Below are positions 43,270 to 55,966 of a DNA stretch of 64,000 bases, in pieces. Each line of letters starts with the position of its first letter. The first letter of the stretch is position 1. Both the position numbers and the translations under genes were made by a program. Where the stretch lies: NCBI GenBank assembly GCA_030272585.1, contig BSYQ01000011.1, forward strand, positions 2,294,001-2,358,000, written 5' to 3'. The notes under the pieces were generated by a model, which was given only the letters and a program-made list of their open reading frames with translations, was not told the DNA's origin and did no database searches. The stretch comes from Bryopsis sp. KO-2023 (taxonomy: Eukaryota > Chlorophyta > Ulvophyceae > Bryopsidales > Bryopsidaceae).

Positions 43270-45348
43270 AAAAGCCTCGCACAGACAAGATGTTTTTGGA
43301 TTCTGTGTTTATTATTATCTTTTTTTTTTTTTTTTCGGGGTTGATTTGGGGGGGGGGGGGTTCGACCAGCATATCAAAAGTCCGGGTGCTTTTCCAATTT
43401 GTTTATATGTTTTTGCTTATTTCTTTGTGCATAGATTCAGCTGTATCTGTGCACCTTTTTTTTTTTGCTTCGTGTGATTATTTTATTTCTGTGATTTTCT
43501 TTTGGTGCAACTGAAGGGCTTCGCGCTTGAAAAGGAGGGGGCAAATGAAAGTGTGCTTGTTGTAAGGGGGTTGGCTTGTCTCTTTTCTTCTTATGGGGAG
43601 AGTGGAAAATGTGTTTGTGTGGGCATTTACGATATGCTAAATCGTCGATAGAAAACATGCAGTTAAAAACCAGGTGAGATTAAGATAAACAGGGCATAAT
43701 GAATATATATATATGTAAATACATTTTCTGGAGTTTGTCGGTCTCATATGTGATGTCCAAATGGGAAAAGAAAAGGGTGGGGGATTTCTTTTCTCTTTTT
43801 TTAGTCAATTTTTTCTTGGACAGCTTGTTCGCTCGATCAAAAAAAAAGGGGAAAGTGAAAAAGCAATTAACAGCTGGATATGATGGAGAGAGCTTATATT
43901 TGCTTGGGGAAAAGAGGATTATCTCGACGTGACATTGTTGGATTTGTTTTTCAGTCTGTTTGGATGAGGTTTTTTTTTTCCTTCTACAGATATATATTAT
44001 ATGTATCAACCCATTGGTCCGCATCAATCTTTTTTCTGGGATATGATAGAACTTGGGAAAGAGGTTGGTTTGTTGGCTGATGCGCAGCTATGTGAGAAAA
44101 ATTAATCTCAGGTGGTAGAAGAAAAAGAAAATCGATCTCTTTTTTCCCAACGCTAAGTCAGGGATGTGATTCGCTCGAGCTGGGGTGTTGGTTGCTCAGC
44201 AACATGCTGTTTTTCAAAAAAAGCTATTGGCGATTCAATCGAACAAGTTGTTCGGAACATCTCATCATCACCGTCTTCTAGAAATGCGAACTGTTGAGAA
44301 AATCTTGTCTCTTGTACGACCACTTCTGCACACTGTAATTTGATGTTTGTTTGTTTGTTTGTTTGTTCTCCCTCCGTTCAAAACAAGCCAACCTCGAATT
44401 ACATTCCGTTCAAAGCGTTACAATGGCGTCCATCTACCCTTGGACCCAGAAAATGGCCCAAGGGTGAAGAGTTACTCCGTTTCTGGGAATATGGTGGCGC
44501 TGTGCTTCGAGTCGATCGTTTCTATGCACAATTTGACCTTTTGCGTGCGTAATTATTGATTTCACAACTTTCATCCCTTTTTTCATCCCTACCGCCCCCC
44601 GTGCCTGATTTTTGTTTCCCCTCTGATGCAAGCCGAAAGATTAAAAAAACAAGCGGCCTAATCGCTTTTGCACGAAGAGTTGTCCGAAATATTATCTTCA
44701 GGGGGTGATGGCCTTCTCTTGTTGTTTTATAATTATTGATTGATTGATCGATATTGTGTTCGTTTGGAATTTTTCTGAGAACCACCTAAAACAAACATCA
44801 AATTGTAATGTGGCGAAGGCCTGCCACTCTCCTGTTACAAACCAAGACAACAACACCGTACTCGTATGAAACATACAAAAATAAAACTAAGTTTTTTGTT
44901 GGCAACACGAACTGAAAGCATCCCAAATTGGTTTTCTTTCATAAAAGGCATGATTCCTCCCTGCCCCAAATTCAAAGCAAAATCCAAAACCAACACAAGT
45001 TTCTGATATTATAAGGAATTAAGTATTATTGCGAAGATGAAGAGCCTCCTAGACATTTCTGCGGCTAAACTACAACTACTACTACTGACGGTGATGCTCC
45101 GCCATCGTGCCCTGAGGGTCTCATGCACAGAAAAAAAACAACAACAAGCACTTTAGTTGCTGCACTTTTAAGGATACTTTTTAGTTGCCACACCAATTCC
45201 AACACCAATAATTGTGCACATATATGTGCACAATATATTTGCACCACAGACCGTGAACGACATTCTTTTTGGAAGGTATTTACTGCTCAACGCACCGTCT
45301 GGTACTACGCAACAGGAAAGCTTCCGAATCGATGTGTCATGCACGCCA
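43270..45348. other. Spacer between convergent genes
   Basis: 3' flanks of the acyltransferase (+) and the carotenoid oxygenase (-). 44390-44555 is open in two plus frames, without domain. An ATTGATTGATTG tract lies at about 44735. No gene supported. Confidence 0.45.
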
Positions 45349-46965
45349 TTACGAAAGGAAATAAGGCTTTGGCAACTTATCTTCTGGTATGAAGATACTG
45401 TGGAAGCCGTAAGGTACCCTGGAGGGCAGATGCACTCGAGCGACCAACTTCATGTTTCGGCCATCGACGACATGCAATTCAGAAAAACCAGTGACCTCGC
45501 TGTGCGTCAGTATCAATAACCAACCATCATCCGATCCATCCGACTCCCTCTTTGCCTCCCTAGATTCCTCGCAAATCGGCGGCCTGGGTGCAAAAGTGAA
45601 CGTTGCAACGTAGCAGCCTTCTGGTAGCCTGTACACGAGGGGGGGACTTTCTGAAAGCAGGTATATCTTTTCACAAGATGAAAATGGGTGGTAGTCCTCG
45701 GGATGCGGATCACCTCCTGCAAACACGAATTTGGCTCTCCGTCCCAGAAACGCGGGGTGCATGCTTGGCATGTCCACTGACTGACCTGAGGAGGGTGTAG
45801 CCCACTCCTTGGATTCACCTGTTCTCATATCTAAAGTGTACTTGAAAAGGAGCTTCTTGCCTCCAAATCCACCTGAGAGGGGGTCCCAGTTTGGAACAGC
45901 ATCCAACCTGGATGCGTGGAGTATGATCTGATCGTCTTCTTCATGGGCACTGAAAGTGTGGAACGCAAAATTTGGGGATACTTTGAACCATTTGATGTCC
46001 TCCTCAGTGCCAAACCGAGGGACCACCCCGATTCTGCCGCCTCTTCCTGGCTTGAACGTCATACTTTTGGCTGGGAGCCGCCCTATCGCCACAGCAAGGT
46101 CCAAAGTGTTGCAGAAAAGAAGCGGTAGGTCGAGTATCAAAGTATAACGCTCGGTTATAGCACAATCGTGCATCAAAACAGCATCCATATCTTTGATCGC
46201 CATTTCACTGATCAGCCCTCCCTTTTTGTTCCACACTCGAACCCTGGCATGTGGTGCCTCCGGGAAGCTGTAGCTTACATCGACCATTTGCCCGTTGACT
46301 GGATCGATTTTAGGATGGGCTGTGAAGCCATTGTTGAGTTTTCCCCTGAACGTGTACGGCTTGATTGTCTTCAAGGTTGCTGGATCCAACTCGTAAGGGT
46401 ATCCAGCTTCCCAAAGCGCGAGTAGCTTACCATGGTGGTAAACCAAATTGGTATTGGCCACATTCTTGGAATATACCCGAATTGGGGTATCACCCCAGGC
46501 CCCAGCATCTTGCCCAAGTCCAAAAAAACAAGCAGGAACAGTCTTGGATATTGACGACAGGGCAACTGCCCTTGGAAAGTCGTTCAGCATCTCCTGAATG
46601 CCTGGGTAAACGGAGTCCCTTGTGCCTGGGCTGAGAATATTTTCCACTCTTCTACCCAGCGTATCAACAAACTTGTTTTTGTACGTCAATTTTTTTCCTC
46701 CAAAGTGCAGAGCATGAACCATCCCATCTCCATCAAACAAATGGTATTTATTTCCAGTGGGGTTCCTGTCAGGGTTTGGCCCATTCATGATGAACAAACC
46801 TCGTAAGCCCTCCGGAATTCCACCCTCCAGAAACACAAATCCATCGCTGGTGGCACCACCCTCCAGCTCTCTAACAGGAGTGAAATTTCCAGCCAAGTAC
46901 TTGTCGACCTTTCCTTTCGCTTTCCCTGGTGTCACAACAGGGGGGTATGCCACAACCTTCCACAT
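45349..46965 (-). CDS. Carotenoid cleavage oxygenase / RPE65 family protein
   Basis: Single exon, 538 aa, ATG at 46965. Non-heme iron oxygenase that cleaves double bonds of carotenoids or apocarotenoids with O2. It is a seven-bladed beta-propeller with the iron held by four histidines. All four are present: H217 (NGFTAHPKIDP), H266 (VLMHDCAITERY), H336 (NFAFHTFSAHEED) and H522 (RVPYGFHSIFIPED). Other family landmarks: GLFIMNGPNPDRNP, HLFDGDGMVHALHF and FVFAGGDPHPEDY. Length is typical. I see no clear transit peptide, so a cytosolic location is possible. The substrate cannot be told from motifs. Like the ALG5-like gene it has no intron. Confidence 0.93.
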   Translation of the reverse strand: MWKVVAYPPVVTPGKAKGKVDKYLAGNFTPVRELEGGATSDGFVFLEGGIPEGLRGLFIMNGPNPDRNPTGNKYHLFDGDGMVHALHFGGKKLTYKNKFVDTLGRRVENILSPGTRDSVYPGIQEMLNDFPRAVALSSISKTVPACFFGLGQDAGAWGDTPIRVYSKNVANTNLVYHHGKLLALWEAGYPYELDPATLKTIKPYTFRGKLNNGFTAHPKIDPVNGQMVDVSYSFPEAPHARVRVWNKKGGLISEMAIKDMDAVLMHDCAITERYTLILDLPLLFCNTLDLAVAIGRLPAKSMTFKPGRGGRIGVVPRFGTEEDIKWFKVSPNFAFHTFSAHEEDDQIILHASRLDAVPNWDPLSGGFGGKKLLFKYTLDMRTGESKEWATPSSGQSVDMPSMHPAFLGRRAKFVFAGGDPHPEDYHPFSSCEKIYLLSESPPLVYRLPEGCYVATFTFAPRPPICEESREAKRESDGSDDGWLLILTHSEVTGFSELHVVDGRNMKLVARVHLPSRVPYGFHSIFIPEDKLPKPYFLS

Positions 46966-48908
46966 TCACCACAATCTCTTGTTAGTCCAACACAAGACAT
47001 GCATTCAAGAAATAATTTGAACCCGATCATGCAATAAAAGGTCTGGAGCTCCAAACTTTGATAAGCCAGGAACACAAAAACAATGATTTTGGCTGTATGG
47101 TGATATTTGAACCGCCTTCCAAACTTCAAGTTTTCAAGGTGGTGGTCTCCGGTGCTGGTAGGTGAAGTACTCAAAGCAAGGTGGGGCTAACTTTGGGATT
47201 CGAATCCAGATCAGAGTAATCAGCCTAAGCGATCAATTTAATGATTGGTCGCTGTGAATCAACAGGTGGTCCTTCCAAGGACCAACAAGAGCATTCACAA
47301 GAGTTCCTAACAATCTCCCCCTCCTACTTTTCATAAAAGCCGTAACGGAAATATGGGCTGCACCTTGCTTTGTGCCTGTGATAAGCTTGTTGTGGGCTTG
47401 GAGGTAAAGGATGGGGGTCTTGCCAAGGGCCTCCGCACGTGCGGATGCAGGCCAAAACCGGATGCAAAAAGCTTCACTTGCTCCATCCTGCACGAAAGTG
47501 ACACAATCAGTGCCTGAAATTCAAAAAATTGTGATCATTTTGTCTCAGAACAGAGCGACAGAAAAGTTTTCGTTGTCTCTCGTGAAACCACACGCCCTCT
47601 CGGAGAAAGGATGCGATTAAGGAAAAAAAGCACGCATTCGAACCCCACCGTGCTCATCCATTGAGAAGGAATTTTACACGGGTCTATCTGACAACACCCC
47701 CCTTCGCTGAAACTGTGAAGTAGGAAACAGCGGCGGGAAAAACAATTGCACACTTCTGGGAGAGCATAATAAGAAGCTCGAAGGATCAAAAAGCGACGTC
47801 GCTAGCGCTCATGTTTCATGTGTTTATTATCCAAAGGAAACAACACGCTGCCGATCTTGTTAGCGTCGCTTGCGAACCAATTCCTACAGCATTTAACGTA
47901 GCCAGTATTTATCCTGTTGCAGACAGCACTTGATGGAGTCGCTGCTGGTAAGCAGAAGTCTGTGGAGCACAATCCAAGTCGGGACAAAAGGCTGCGCAGC
48001 TTTTGTTAACCCTGGCCGTTCTCGAGTGATCGAATAGGCTAGACTGATTCAAGCCTGTCGGTTGCGCTGGGAATGTCTCTCTTCCTGACTGAAAACTGCT
48101 GGAACTTAGCTTTGTAGGATCCTCGAGGCTGTTGCGTTCTGCGAACGTGGACGCCTGGTCTTGTGTGTGCGGCTGTGTGTGTGCATCCACCCCTCCAAAA
48201 CTTGTGCACCAACTCAGAGACACGTGTGTCTGAAAACACATCTGTACAGATGCTGTCGTCGAGCACACACGCTCCCACTTCTTTTGGACGGAAGCAATCA
48301 AAAAAAATTCACGTGTTTCTGCTGGTGCGAAGCAATTGGTAGACTTTGCCTTCCCTTCCTGTGAGAATATATATATATTTCCGTCCTTCGCCCAAACGCG
48401 CCAAACTCGTATTCAGTAGACCAATAACTGCAACCCACAGCTGCAGCAAAAGAGAGCCGTCACCCTCCATGATGCCGCAACAGATACGAAAAAAGAGAAA
48501 AAACTCCTTATAACCTGAAGACCATAGTGTTGTGTTTGCATTGTTCCGATCTTTTAAGGAAAAGAGAGACGGTGTGATCATAAGCTTGTCCATCCCGACG
48601 CCAAATTCCTTTGAGAGCGATGGAATATGGAGGGAGATCAATGCTTTGTGATGGCAAGACTTGATCCAGTTTTCATATAATATATACATATCCACTTTTG
48701 ACCTCTTCTCTTATATTCTTTCTGAACCAGCTGTGGGCAACGGCTGGCATGGCATGTATGCATACCCTGTTCGGATAGCTTGCAAAGCACTGGTTTTTTT
48801 TTCAAGTTGATCAAGAGAGCCACCCCTGCTGGATCTAACAGACCCCACCCCACCCATCCCTGACCACAAAAATAGAAACTATTATCTTCCCACGCTGAGT
48901 CTGTCAAT
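46966..48908. other. Spacer between two minus-strand genes
   Basis: 5' flank of the oxygenase gene and 3' flank of COG3. It holds a tRNA-like tract on the minus strand at 47197-47232 (see repeat entry). 47400-48650 has only short frames. No gene supported. Confidence 0.45.
47190..47235 (-). repeat. tRNA-like fragment (A-box-like and B-box-like)
   Basis: On the minus strand TCGCTTAGGCTG (47221-47232) is followed about 12 bases later by GGATTCGAATCC (47197-47208). The GCTTAG...TTCGAATCC order matches the tRNA-like arm of the element at 55975. It is too short between boxes for a functional tRNA, so a SINE head or transposon relic is more likely. Confidence 0.4.
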
Positions 48909-51900
48909 CTAGTTCAACCCTTCGAGATAATCAATCAAGTCTCTTGGTGCCAGCAATCCCACATTGGCAACCTCTTCTTTCTCGTACTCCCTCTGGAAAA
49001 TCGATGCCACCTGGGCGTGGGCTTCAGAAATGTTCGACTTGATTGGTTTGAACAGGATGGCATGGGTGCTTTGATTGGGCAGGTACAACTTCATCTTGGC
49101 CACGGTTTCTGGCAGTGTGGATTTGAGAGAATCATTCACAAATTTCACAGTCTCTGTAACTCGCTCGACGGAGGCAAAAGCCAATTCCCTCAAAGGCCGA
49201 GTCCCTGCTGTCTGAACAGATGTCGACCTGCTTGTGCCTCGGATTGTTACCTGTCATGGAATTGAGCCCCCCAAAATGTTATTCTGTGAAACAAATCAAA
49301 AGAATAAAAAAAAATGCAAGATTCTGAAAAAACTTCCTGAGCTTTAGAGAAAAATGAGGTCGCAAGTGTCCTGTCGAGATATTCAGCACCAGCTAGAAAT
49401 AATGAAACTGAAAACATCTGAAGCTGGAAAAGGGCGTCATGATTAATTTCCACAGTACGGGTTCCATAAGGCTTTCAGATTTGATGCTGCACAGTTGATC
49501 AAATTAAATAATTGCAAAGAAAAAGGAATGTGAAAAACTGAAAACATACTTTACTTATTGAATGACCAACAATTGTTCCAAGTAATGAAATCGGGGGGGG
49601 AAACAGCCAACATATATATATACATATATTTATTCGACCATTCACAGGATTTGTTTTGTCGCCTCAATCACCTTGGTTATGAAAGACAGCATCGGTTCGA
49701 CAGTCATTTTCGTGACCAACATGATCAGCTCCTCGCAGCTCTCCTTCAGCTGTTTTTCCAGTCTCTTCTTAGAATCGATCTGATTGTCGAACACCCGGGG
49801 TCCCCCTCGACTGACCAGCTGAAGCACAGCATTGTTCGAGGAAAACGTGAACAGGGAGGTTTCGCCCATCAAAATCCTTCGAAGGTGATCCCTCATGTGG
49901 CTGAAATCGAGGTCCTTTTCGACGACAGAAAATTCCGCCTTGTAAACGGCGATCTGTTCGCGAAGCAACAGGAGGTGTCGAATCGTGAATAGCTGGCCAT
50001 CCATCCTCCCGGATTTTTCTCCTATCAATCTGTGGACCTCATCAAAACCAGAACTCATTTCTTGTCGAATCGATCATGCTTACACTGGCTCATTCTTTTT
50101 TTTTCTCCACCTGAAACGCTGAAACGGTATCGACTTCGTAACACAGATTAGATACCATTCGATTTGATGCCATGCAACCTTGACCATATATCAATTTTCA
50201 GGGTTCTACGTTTGTTTCTCTTTCCACCTCCCCCCCCCTTTGGAATAAAAACTAAAAAATTCTCGATGATCACGATTGTTTTTTTCTTTCACCTTCCTGC
50301 CTTGGCTATGGAACCCGCACATGCCAGCACTGCTTCATGTGCCAAGCCTCCAAAAATTCGGGGCTCCAAGCAGTGATACAGCCTGGACAAATAGACCAAC
50401 ACCATTTGCAGCGGAGGATACCACTTGGATGACCCCTCAATCCCACCGATCGCGTCTGACACCCCTTCTTCCTCATTTTTCGAGCTCTGACCACCAGCTG
50501 GTGGTGGCTGCTCCTTCCCAGAGCTTTCGAGGCAGTTGGGGTAGTCCAGATCCTCTTCCACGGCTTCATAATTGGCTATACCATCCCGAATGAAAGCTTG
50601 AGTTCGATAGGTCAAACGCTCCTGAGAGTCTGCCAGGGTTCGGAGGACGACCGGCCTGAGGGGCTCCAGGGCTTCCCCCCATCGATTCATTTGCTCGTTG
50701 ATCACTTCCTTTTTGAGGATTTCGACGGTTTCGCACAGCCTGCCCACCTCTTGGATTTGAATCAGCATGGGTCTCAAGGCATCGTAGAGGACGTTGCCCA
50801 ACGGTTCCACCAGATTGACGGTCAAAACCGAGAGGTTGGCTGTCGAGGGAAAAAATCGACAAAACAATTGATGCTCGGCACGGCAAACCTACTGAAGTGC
50901 AGACAGGACACCCCCGCATTAAGTGTGTATTTGTTTCTGTTCATTTATTATTCTGTTGCGTCGTAACCAAACCGGAAAAAAAAAAAAACATGAAAAAAAA
51001 GAAGATCAAATCCACAGTTTTGGGTTTCACATGAAAATAATGTTTTTTGTTTTTTTTTGGCAACTTCTTTTCTCTTTTCGACTTTCATTTTTCAGGAAGA
51101 TTTTTACAAGTGAAGAAACATACCTGCACTAAATAGTAGAATCCGTTTCGCACGAGGCCATCCAGGGGCTCCTGACACAAGCTTTCCACTCTTTTATCGA
51201 TCGCCTTTTTCATCAACGTGAGTCTGGCTTGGGCAAACGCCTTTTGGCAATCCTCCACCAGCTTACCATACTCCGATCGTCCGCTACGGGCTTCGATTTC
51301 CATCAGCAAAGTTTTCAAAGCGGGTTCCACCAAGGCTCGAAATCGAACGTACAAAAGCGAAGTCTCTTCCCCACCCTCCTGAACTCGAAAAGAAAAAGGA
51401 GAAAAAGACCTCTCAAAATTGAGGGGCACTCGTTGCTTCTTGAAATTACTTTGGAAAACACTGCTGCAGGTAAGGTAAATGCCCGGCACTCTCAACATCC
51501 CCCCCCCCAAAAAAAAATAGAAAATAAAAAAAATCCCTTTTTTGCCACTAACCTCAATGTCCTCGACAGATCCCACTCCGGCACCCTCTTGGAGTTTTTG
51601 AACCGACACCTTCAACATTTGGCCCACCCTGTGCCGGATTCCCCCGAGTGCCTGAGCTTGCAATCTCCTGAACTGACTCGCATACAGTGAGGACTCCGCA
51701 TATTGGGGGTGGCCAGTAACATAGGTGATACACTCGTCCAATCTTTTCAAAAGAGGCAAGTAGGGCTCCACTTCCCCCGCCTCCATAACTTGACCTTCAA
51801 CCACCGGGGCCGACGAAGCTGCGAGGGTGTGGAATTCTGTGGCTATGCTTTCGAGCTCCTCGAAATAGAAGAGTCTAGTTCGGATGGCCGAGGCAAACTC

Positions 51901-52877
51901 GATCAATTGCTGGCGTTCCTCCACCAACCTCTCCCCAGTTTCACGCAAGGATTGAGACCTAGTCAATCAAAGATGTGCTGTGCATACTTAAATTCTTGAA
52001 AAAAAAATCAAGGGGGAAAGATTGATTAACAACTTGATTGACTGGGTCCCATTCTTTTAATTCTTTGTTTTTTTTTGTTCTGTAGTTAATACATTGTTAT
52101 CTAATTATTTAAAGCCCCTTCAATTTGGAGAAACTCGTAAGTCCAAATAAAACATCTATTTGCAAATGGAAATGGTTTTGATAGGATTGATTTATAGTTT
52201 TTGGGAAATTCAACCCTTTTCCATCATAGAAAAAAGAGTGTGACTTGCTGTTTTGGAGAGGAGATTGCATTCAGATTCAACACAAAAAAAGTGGGGGGGA
52301 ATGAAACAATATACAATAAAGGGAGAGCCCCTCCCCCCCCCCCAAAAAAAACAAAAAGTTCCTACCTTCCCACCGCGATTTTGTGAAAAGACACAACACC
52401 ATCCAAAGCCGTCAAGGTGTCGTCGATCACCCCACCCACTCTCTTGCACGCTTCCAATTGTTCCACCAGCTTATCGGCGTACTCCCGATATTTTTCCTCA
52501 GCTTCGCTCGCCCTGAACGCTTCCAATTTGGCGTGCCATTGATAAAAGTTCTGGCTAGTTTGCAACACGGCGTCTTCCACTGATCCAGCGAAGCCCTCGA
52601 TCTCGTTGCCATTTCCCTCGTTCCCGGCCCTTTCCAAATTACCTCCAGGGGTCGGTGCTCTGGCACCGCTTTCGGAGACGTGCTGGGGGATGGGCCGTAT
52701 AGCGCACTGACCAGAGATCCTTTCGATGAGTGAGATCTGGTCCTGGGTGAGTGGGGCGGATTGCTCCCACGTGCTCGCGACGTTGTAACTACGAGACGCG
52801 ACGCCTTTCAGTTTCGAAGGGGTTGAAGCCTTGGCAGATCCTGGTCGCGGGCTTCTCGGTGGGTGCCCGGTCGACAT
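48909..52877 (-). CDS. COG3: Conserved oligomeric Golgi complex subunit 3
   Basis: Six exons (high to low): 52366-52877, 51553-51958, 51124-51378, 50293-50888, 49672-50053, 48909-49250. Phases 2, 0, 0, 2, 0; 830 aa, against about 830 in animals. COG3 belongs to lobe A of the COG tether, which captures retrograde vesicles at the Golgi and keeps glycosylation enzymes in place. Matches along the length: WEQSAPLTQDQ near the N-terminus, QNFYQWHAKLEAF, a long helical middle (LKRLDECITYV), AEHQLFCRFF, VLYDALRPMLI, ERLTYRTQAFI, KWYPPLQMVLVYLSRLYHCL, DGQLFTIRHLLLLREQI and HAILFKPIKSNI near the C-terminus. The acceptors of exons 4 and 5 (GTAG and ATGAG) were chosen because only they keep frame and restore family sequence. 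The exon 5 donor is ambiguous: AAG-GTGATT is used here; a later GTGAAT is possible. Confidence 0.88.
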
Positions 52878-53900
52878 TTCAGCTTTTCGCTCGAGACAGA
52901 AACGAGAGGTGCCACCTCTTCACAAACCCACACAAAAACCTTGGACGAGTGCAACTCAACTTGTACTGCAGACCCAAGACAAGACAGTTATTTTTAGAAG
53001 AGACCACCCAACAGGTTCCACCATGGAAAATCAAACCATGATGCAGATTTACCCACGATAATTCCAGAAGGAGGATAATTCTGATTTTATTTTCGTCTTC
53101 TTTGGGTATATGTTGGTGGGACATCCAGGTTGGATCTGAACAATTCTGGAATTTTTCCACACCTTGGGCCTGTTTCAAGTCTCAATCAATTAGCTGTACC
53201 ATCATCCTCATACTATCCTGAAGAGTTGATTTCGAGGGTTGTATCTGCACTATCCCTCTCTTCTTTACTCTCCACTCTTTGCTTTCTGGGATATTTGTGT
53301 ATGATTCGCTGCATGATTTCCTTTCGATTGGTGATTTCACTTCCGGTACTTTTCCCAACTATGCTCCTTTCTTATTCTCAAGATTTTTTTCCCTCCCCAT
53401 CACAAAACCAACGTACATCAACCCCCCCGAAAAGCTATCCTTTTATCACTTTTCTAAAAGCTCCACCAGCTTCAACGACCGAAACTTGAAAACAGGGAGG
53501 ACATGTGCCCGTATATATTCTCCAACCACTTTTTTCTTTCTTCCTCAAGATTCTCAAGTCTGGCAGGTAATTTTACATCGGACAATATTTGCTCCATTCA
53601 CCCCATTTTTAACTCCTTTTGTTGTGTTTCATTCCAGACCCCCACCCCCCTTCGTCCCAAAGAAAAACCCCTGACTTCTGCGACAGCTTACTGCTTGATA
53701 TTGCCCACCAAATCTAATATTCCTCCACCAAACAGCCAAACCAATATCCATACATATCTATACATATTTGTGTAACAGATTAACATATTCTCACACCCAA
53801 GCTTTTTGAATACGTTCAAAATTCTATCATTCCTGGCGACAGCCCCATTTTTCGTGTTGCTTTTTCTTTAGCTCATGTTTCTGTTTTGTTTTTTCTTGCT
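52878..53900. other. Spacer between COG3 and the FAX-like gene
   Basis: 5' flank of COG3 and 3' flank of the FAX-like gene, both on the minus strand. Frames at 53130-53775 (+) are low-complexity Ser/Phe/Pro shadows. No gene supported. Confidence 0.45.
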
Positions 53901-54983
53901 CTATACTTTCTTTGACGGTGGGTTCCCTCCTGCCACCAAGTTGTAAACCAGAAACGCAAGCATCGCTCCACAAACCACCAAAATTCCCAAGGGAAAAATT
54001 TTCGAGGTGGCAGATTTGTAGGTGGGCCATGTGAGTGATGCAATTCCTGCCGCAAGTCCTATCAAAAAAAGCCACCCAGAAAAAGAGTTGAAATTCTTGG
54101 TTCAGGAAGATATCGGCCAAACTATATCAAAATAAGAAAACTAAAAAGCTTTGTTCTTTCAAAAAGATAGGCTTTGATAAAAAAAAAAACAAAAGCCTAA
54201 GATATCCTTGCATGTCTAAACTTGAAAAAAAGAAAGAAAAAAATTGGTGGGATGGAACGAAAGCACATTACCTGTTGATAAAACTGTGAATGGCATGGAC
54301 GACGCTCCTTTTTTCCAGGCTTTCAAGCTTAGGATGGAAGACACCACAATGGCAGCTCCCATTGCTGTGATGGGAAGTCCAGACGAGGCTTTGCACAGGA
54401 AAGAGCTCACCAACCCAGCCACCGTCATCGCCCCTCCGAAAGGAATCCCCATGCAGAAATCATGGAGGGCAGCATGGGACTGAAAAAAAGGAAAGAGGGG
54501 GGGGGGGAGAGATCAAAGAGATGAGTCATGTTCAGTTGCACGACCTTGTGTATTTTTTCACGGCTCAGAAAATTGGGAAGTGGAGATGTTGAGTATTGAG
54601 AGTGAGAAGATGCACTCCCATAATTATCCTTTTTTTTCCAAGGTTTGTTCAAGTGTGTGAAAATTAAATTGGGTTTCATTTTGGGAAGGTAAGGATTTCG
54701 GTCAACGAAATGCTGGGATTGAGACATACGGAAAAAATTGACTGGGTGTTGAAATTCATGCTTTTCTTGGTGAGAGAAACAACTTTCTCCAGTTGCTTTT
54801 CACTTGCACGAAACTCACCGATCCAGACTCCGCCTTGACGGTTAGCTGCCGAGATTCTTCCCTGTGAAGAAGCTTCCTGCCTGGCGCAAGTGGGGGCGCG
54901 GAAAGAACGCGCGACTTGATCGGGCTGGTGGAAAAGAGAGGTTGAAGTGCTGCACTTGGTCGAGAGAAAACAAACGACGGCAT
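53901..54983 (-). CDS. FAX1/TMEM14-like plastid fatty-acid exporter
   Basis: Three exons, 54819-54983, 54272-54479 and 53901-54058, phases 0 and 1; 176 aa. ATG at 54983; the frame upstream of it has only a TTG. FAX1 sits in the plastid inner envelope and exports fatty acids made in the stroma. Residues 1-55 are Ser/Arg/Pro-rich and lack acidic residues before about 42, as in an organelle presequence. Residues 56-176 carry the plant FAX signature HDFCMGIPFGG, SILSLKAWKKGASSMPF and the C-terminal GGNPPSKK, with four hydrophobic segments. Mitochondrial TMEM14C homologues lack HDFC-GIP and the GGNPP tail, so the plastid type is favoured. It would feed acyl groups to ER enzymes such as the DGAT2-like protein in this window, though the two genes are not linked. 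Confidence 0.85.
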
Positions 54984-55966
54984 TCTCTCCAGATCAGCGA
55001 GCGCGCACGGTATAATCGTCCGAACTAATGGCCCAGAAGCCCTCGATACTGGCAAAATCGTCAGACTGACAGCTGGGTGAACCTCAATCAAGCGATCTGA
55101 GGAAGGATTTTGCGGCAATCCAATCCAATCCAAGTTACCACACGTTCTGAATTGGCTTCTCTCGCTGGGCTTTGTTGTTCAAAACCGTTCCTTGGCTTCC
55201 TCGATTGTTTCAGCATTGTCAGAAACGGGTAGCTACTTTCTCAGATGCTCATCTTTGGCTCGTCGTCAGATTCTCTTGACTTGATCTTGCAAACTACATT
55301 TTGTTGTACTTCGTGCAATGGGTGCTTTTTACACAATGCCGTTTTTGTTTGCACAATCAATCAACCCAAAACATTGTTTATGCTCGGTCAAAAGGAATGG
55401 AATCGAACGACAAGAAACCGCTCCAGAAAAGTTTTACTTTGGGGCCAATGGAAAAGGGGCAGCTTCAGTCAATCTAAAGTGTATTAGTGTTGAGCTGGAA
55501 CAGTGGGGTAGATGCTGGTTTTTGTGTCGGTCAGTGGGGACGTTCTTTAGTCATCGTGAAAAGTGTGAGTTCGGCGAAGTCCCTGTTTCTGGCGCCTGGC
55601 GGCGTGTGGACTCTAGTGTCTGCGAGAGGGCGCTTTTCTGGCGCCTGGGGTGATAGGCGGATGAGTCGTGGGTTTGCGTCCGTGAAGGGTGTTTTCTCTG
55701 CGGAGGTTGACGTTTCGAATACCCAGGCTGGGTATATTAGTCGGGATCATTGTTTGTGTTAATTCGAACGGGTTTGTTTAACAGAGTTTGTGTGGAAACT
55801 GTGTGCGTCCTATCAAAGCACCCACGTCTTGAGTTCGTAGCGTCGACTCGAGTTCGTTTTCGGTTCTCCTCCTCTGCTAAACTCCCCAACCACAACCTCT
55901 TTCCTCTCCAACTCCCGACACTCTCATTTACGATGATGATCACCAGCAAACAACTACAGATGCTCA
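54984..55966. other. Spacer; promoter of the FAX-like gene and an 18-bp direct repeat
   Basis: GC-richer short frames at 55480-55760 show no domain. CAGATGCTCATCTTTGGC occurs at 55242-55259 and again at 55957-55974, where it directly abuts the transposon end. No gene supported. Confidence 0.45.
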
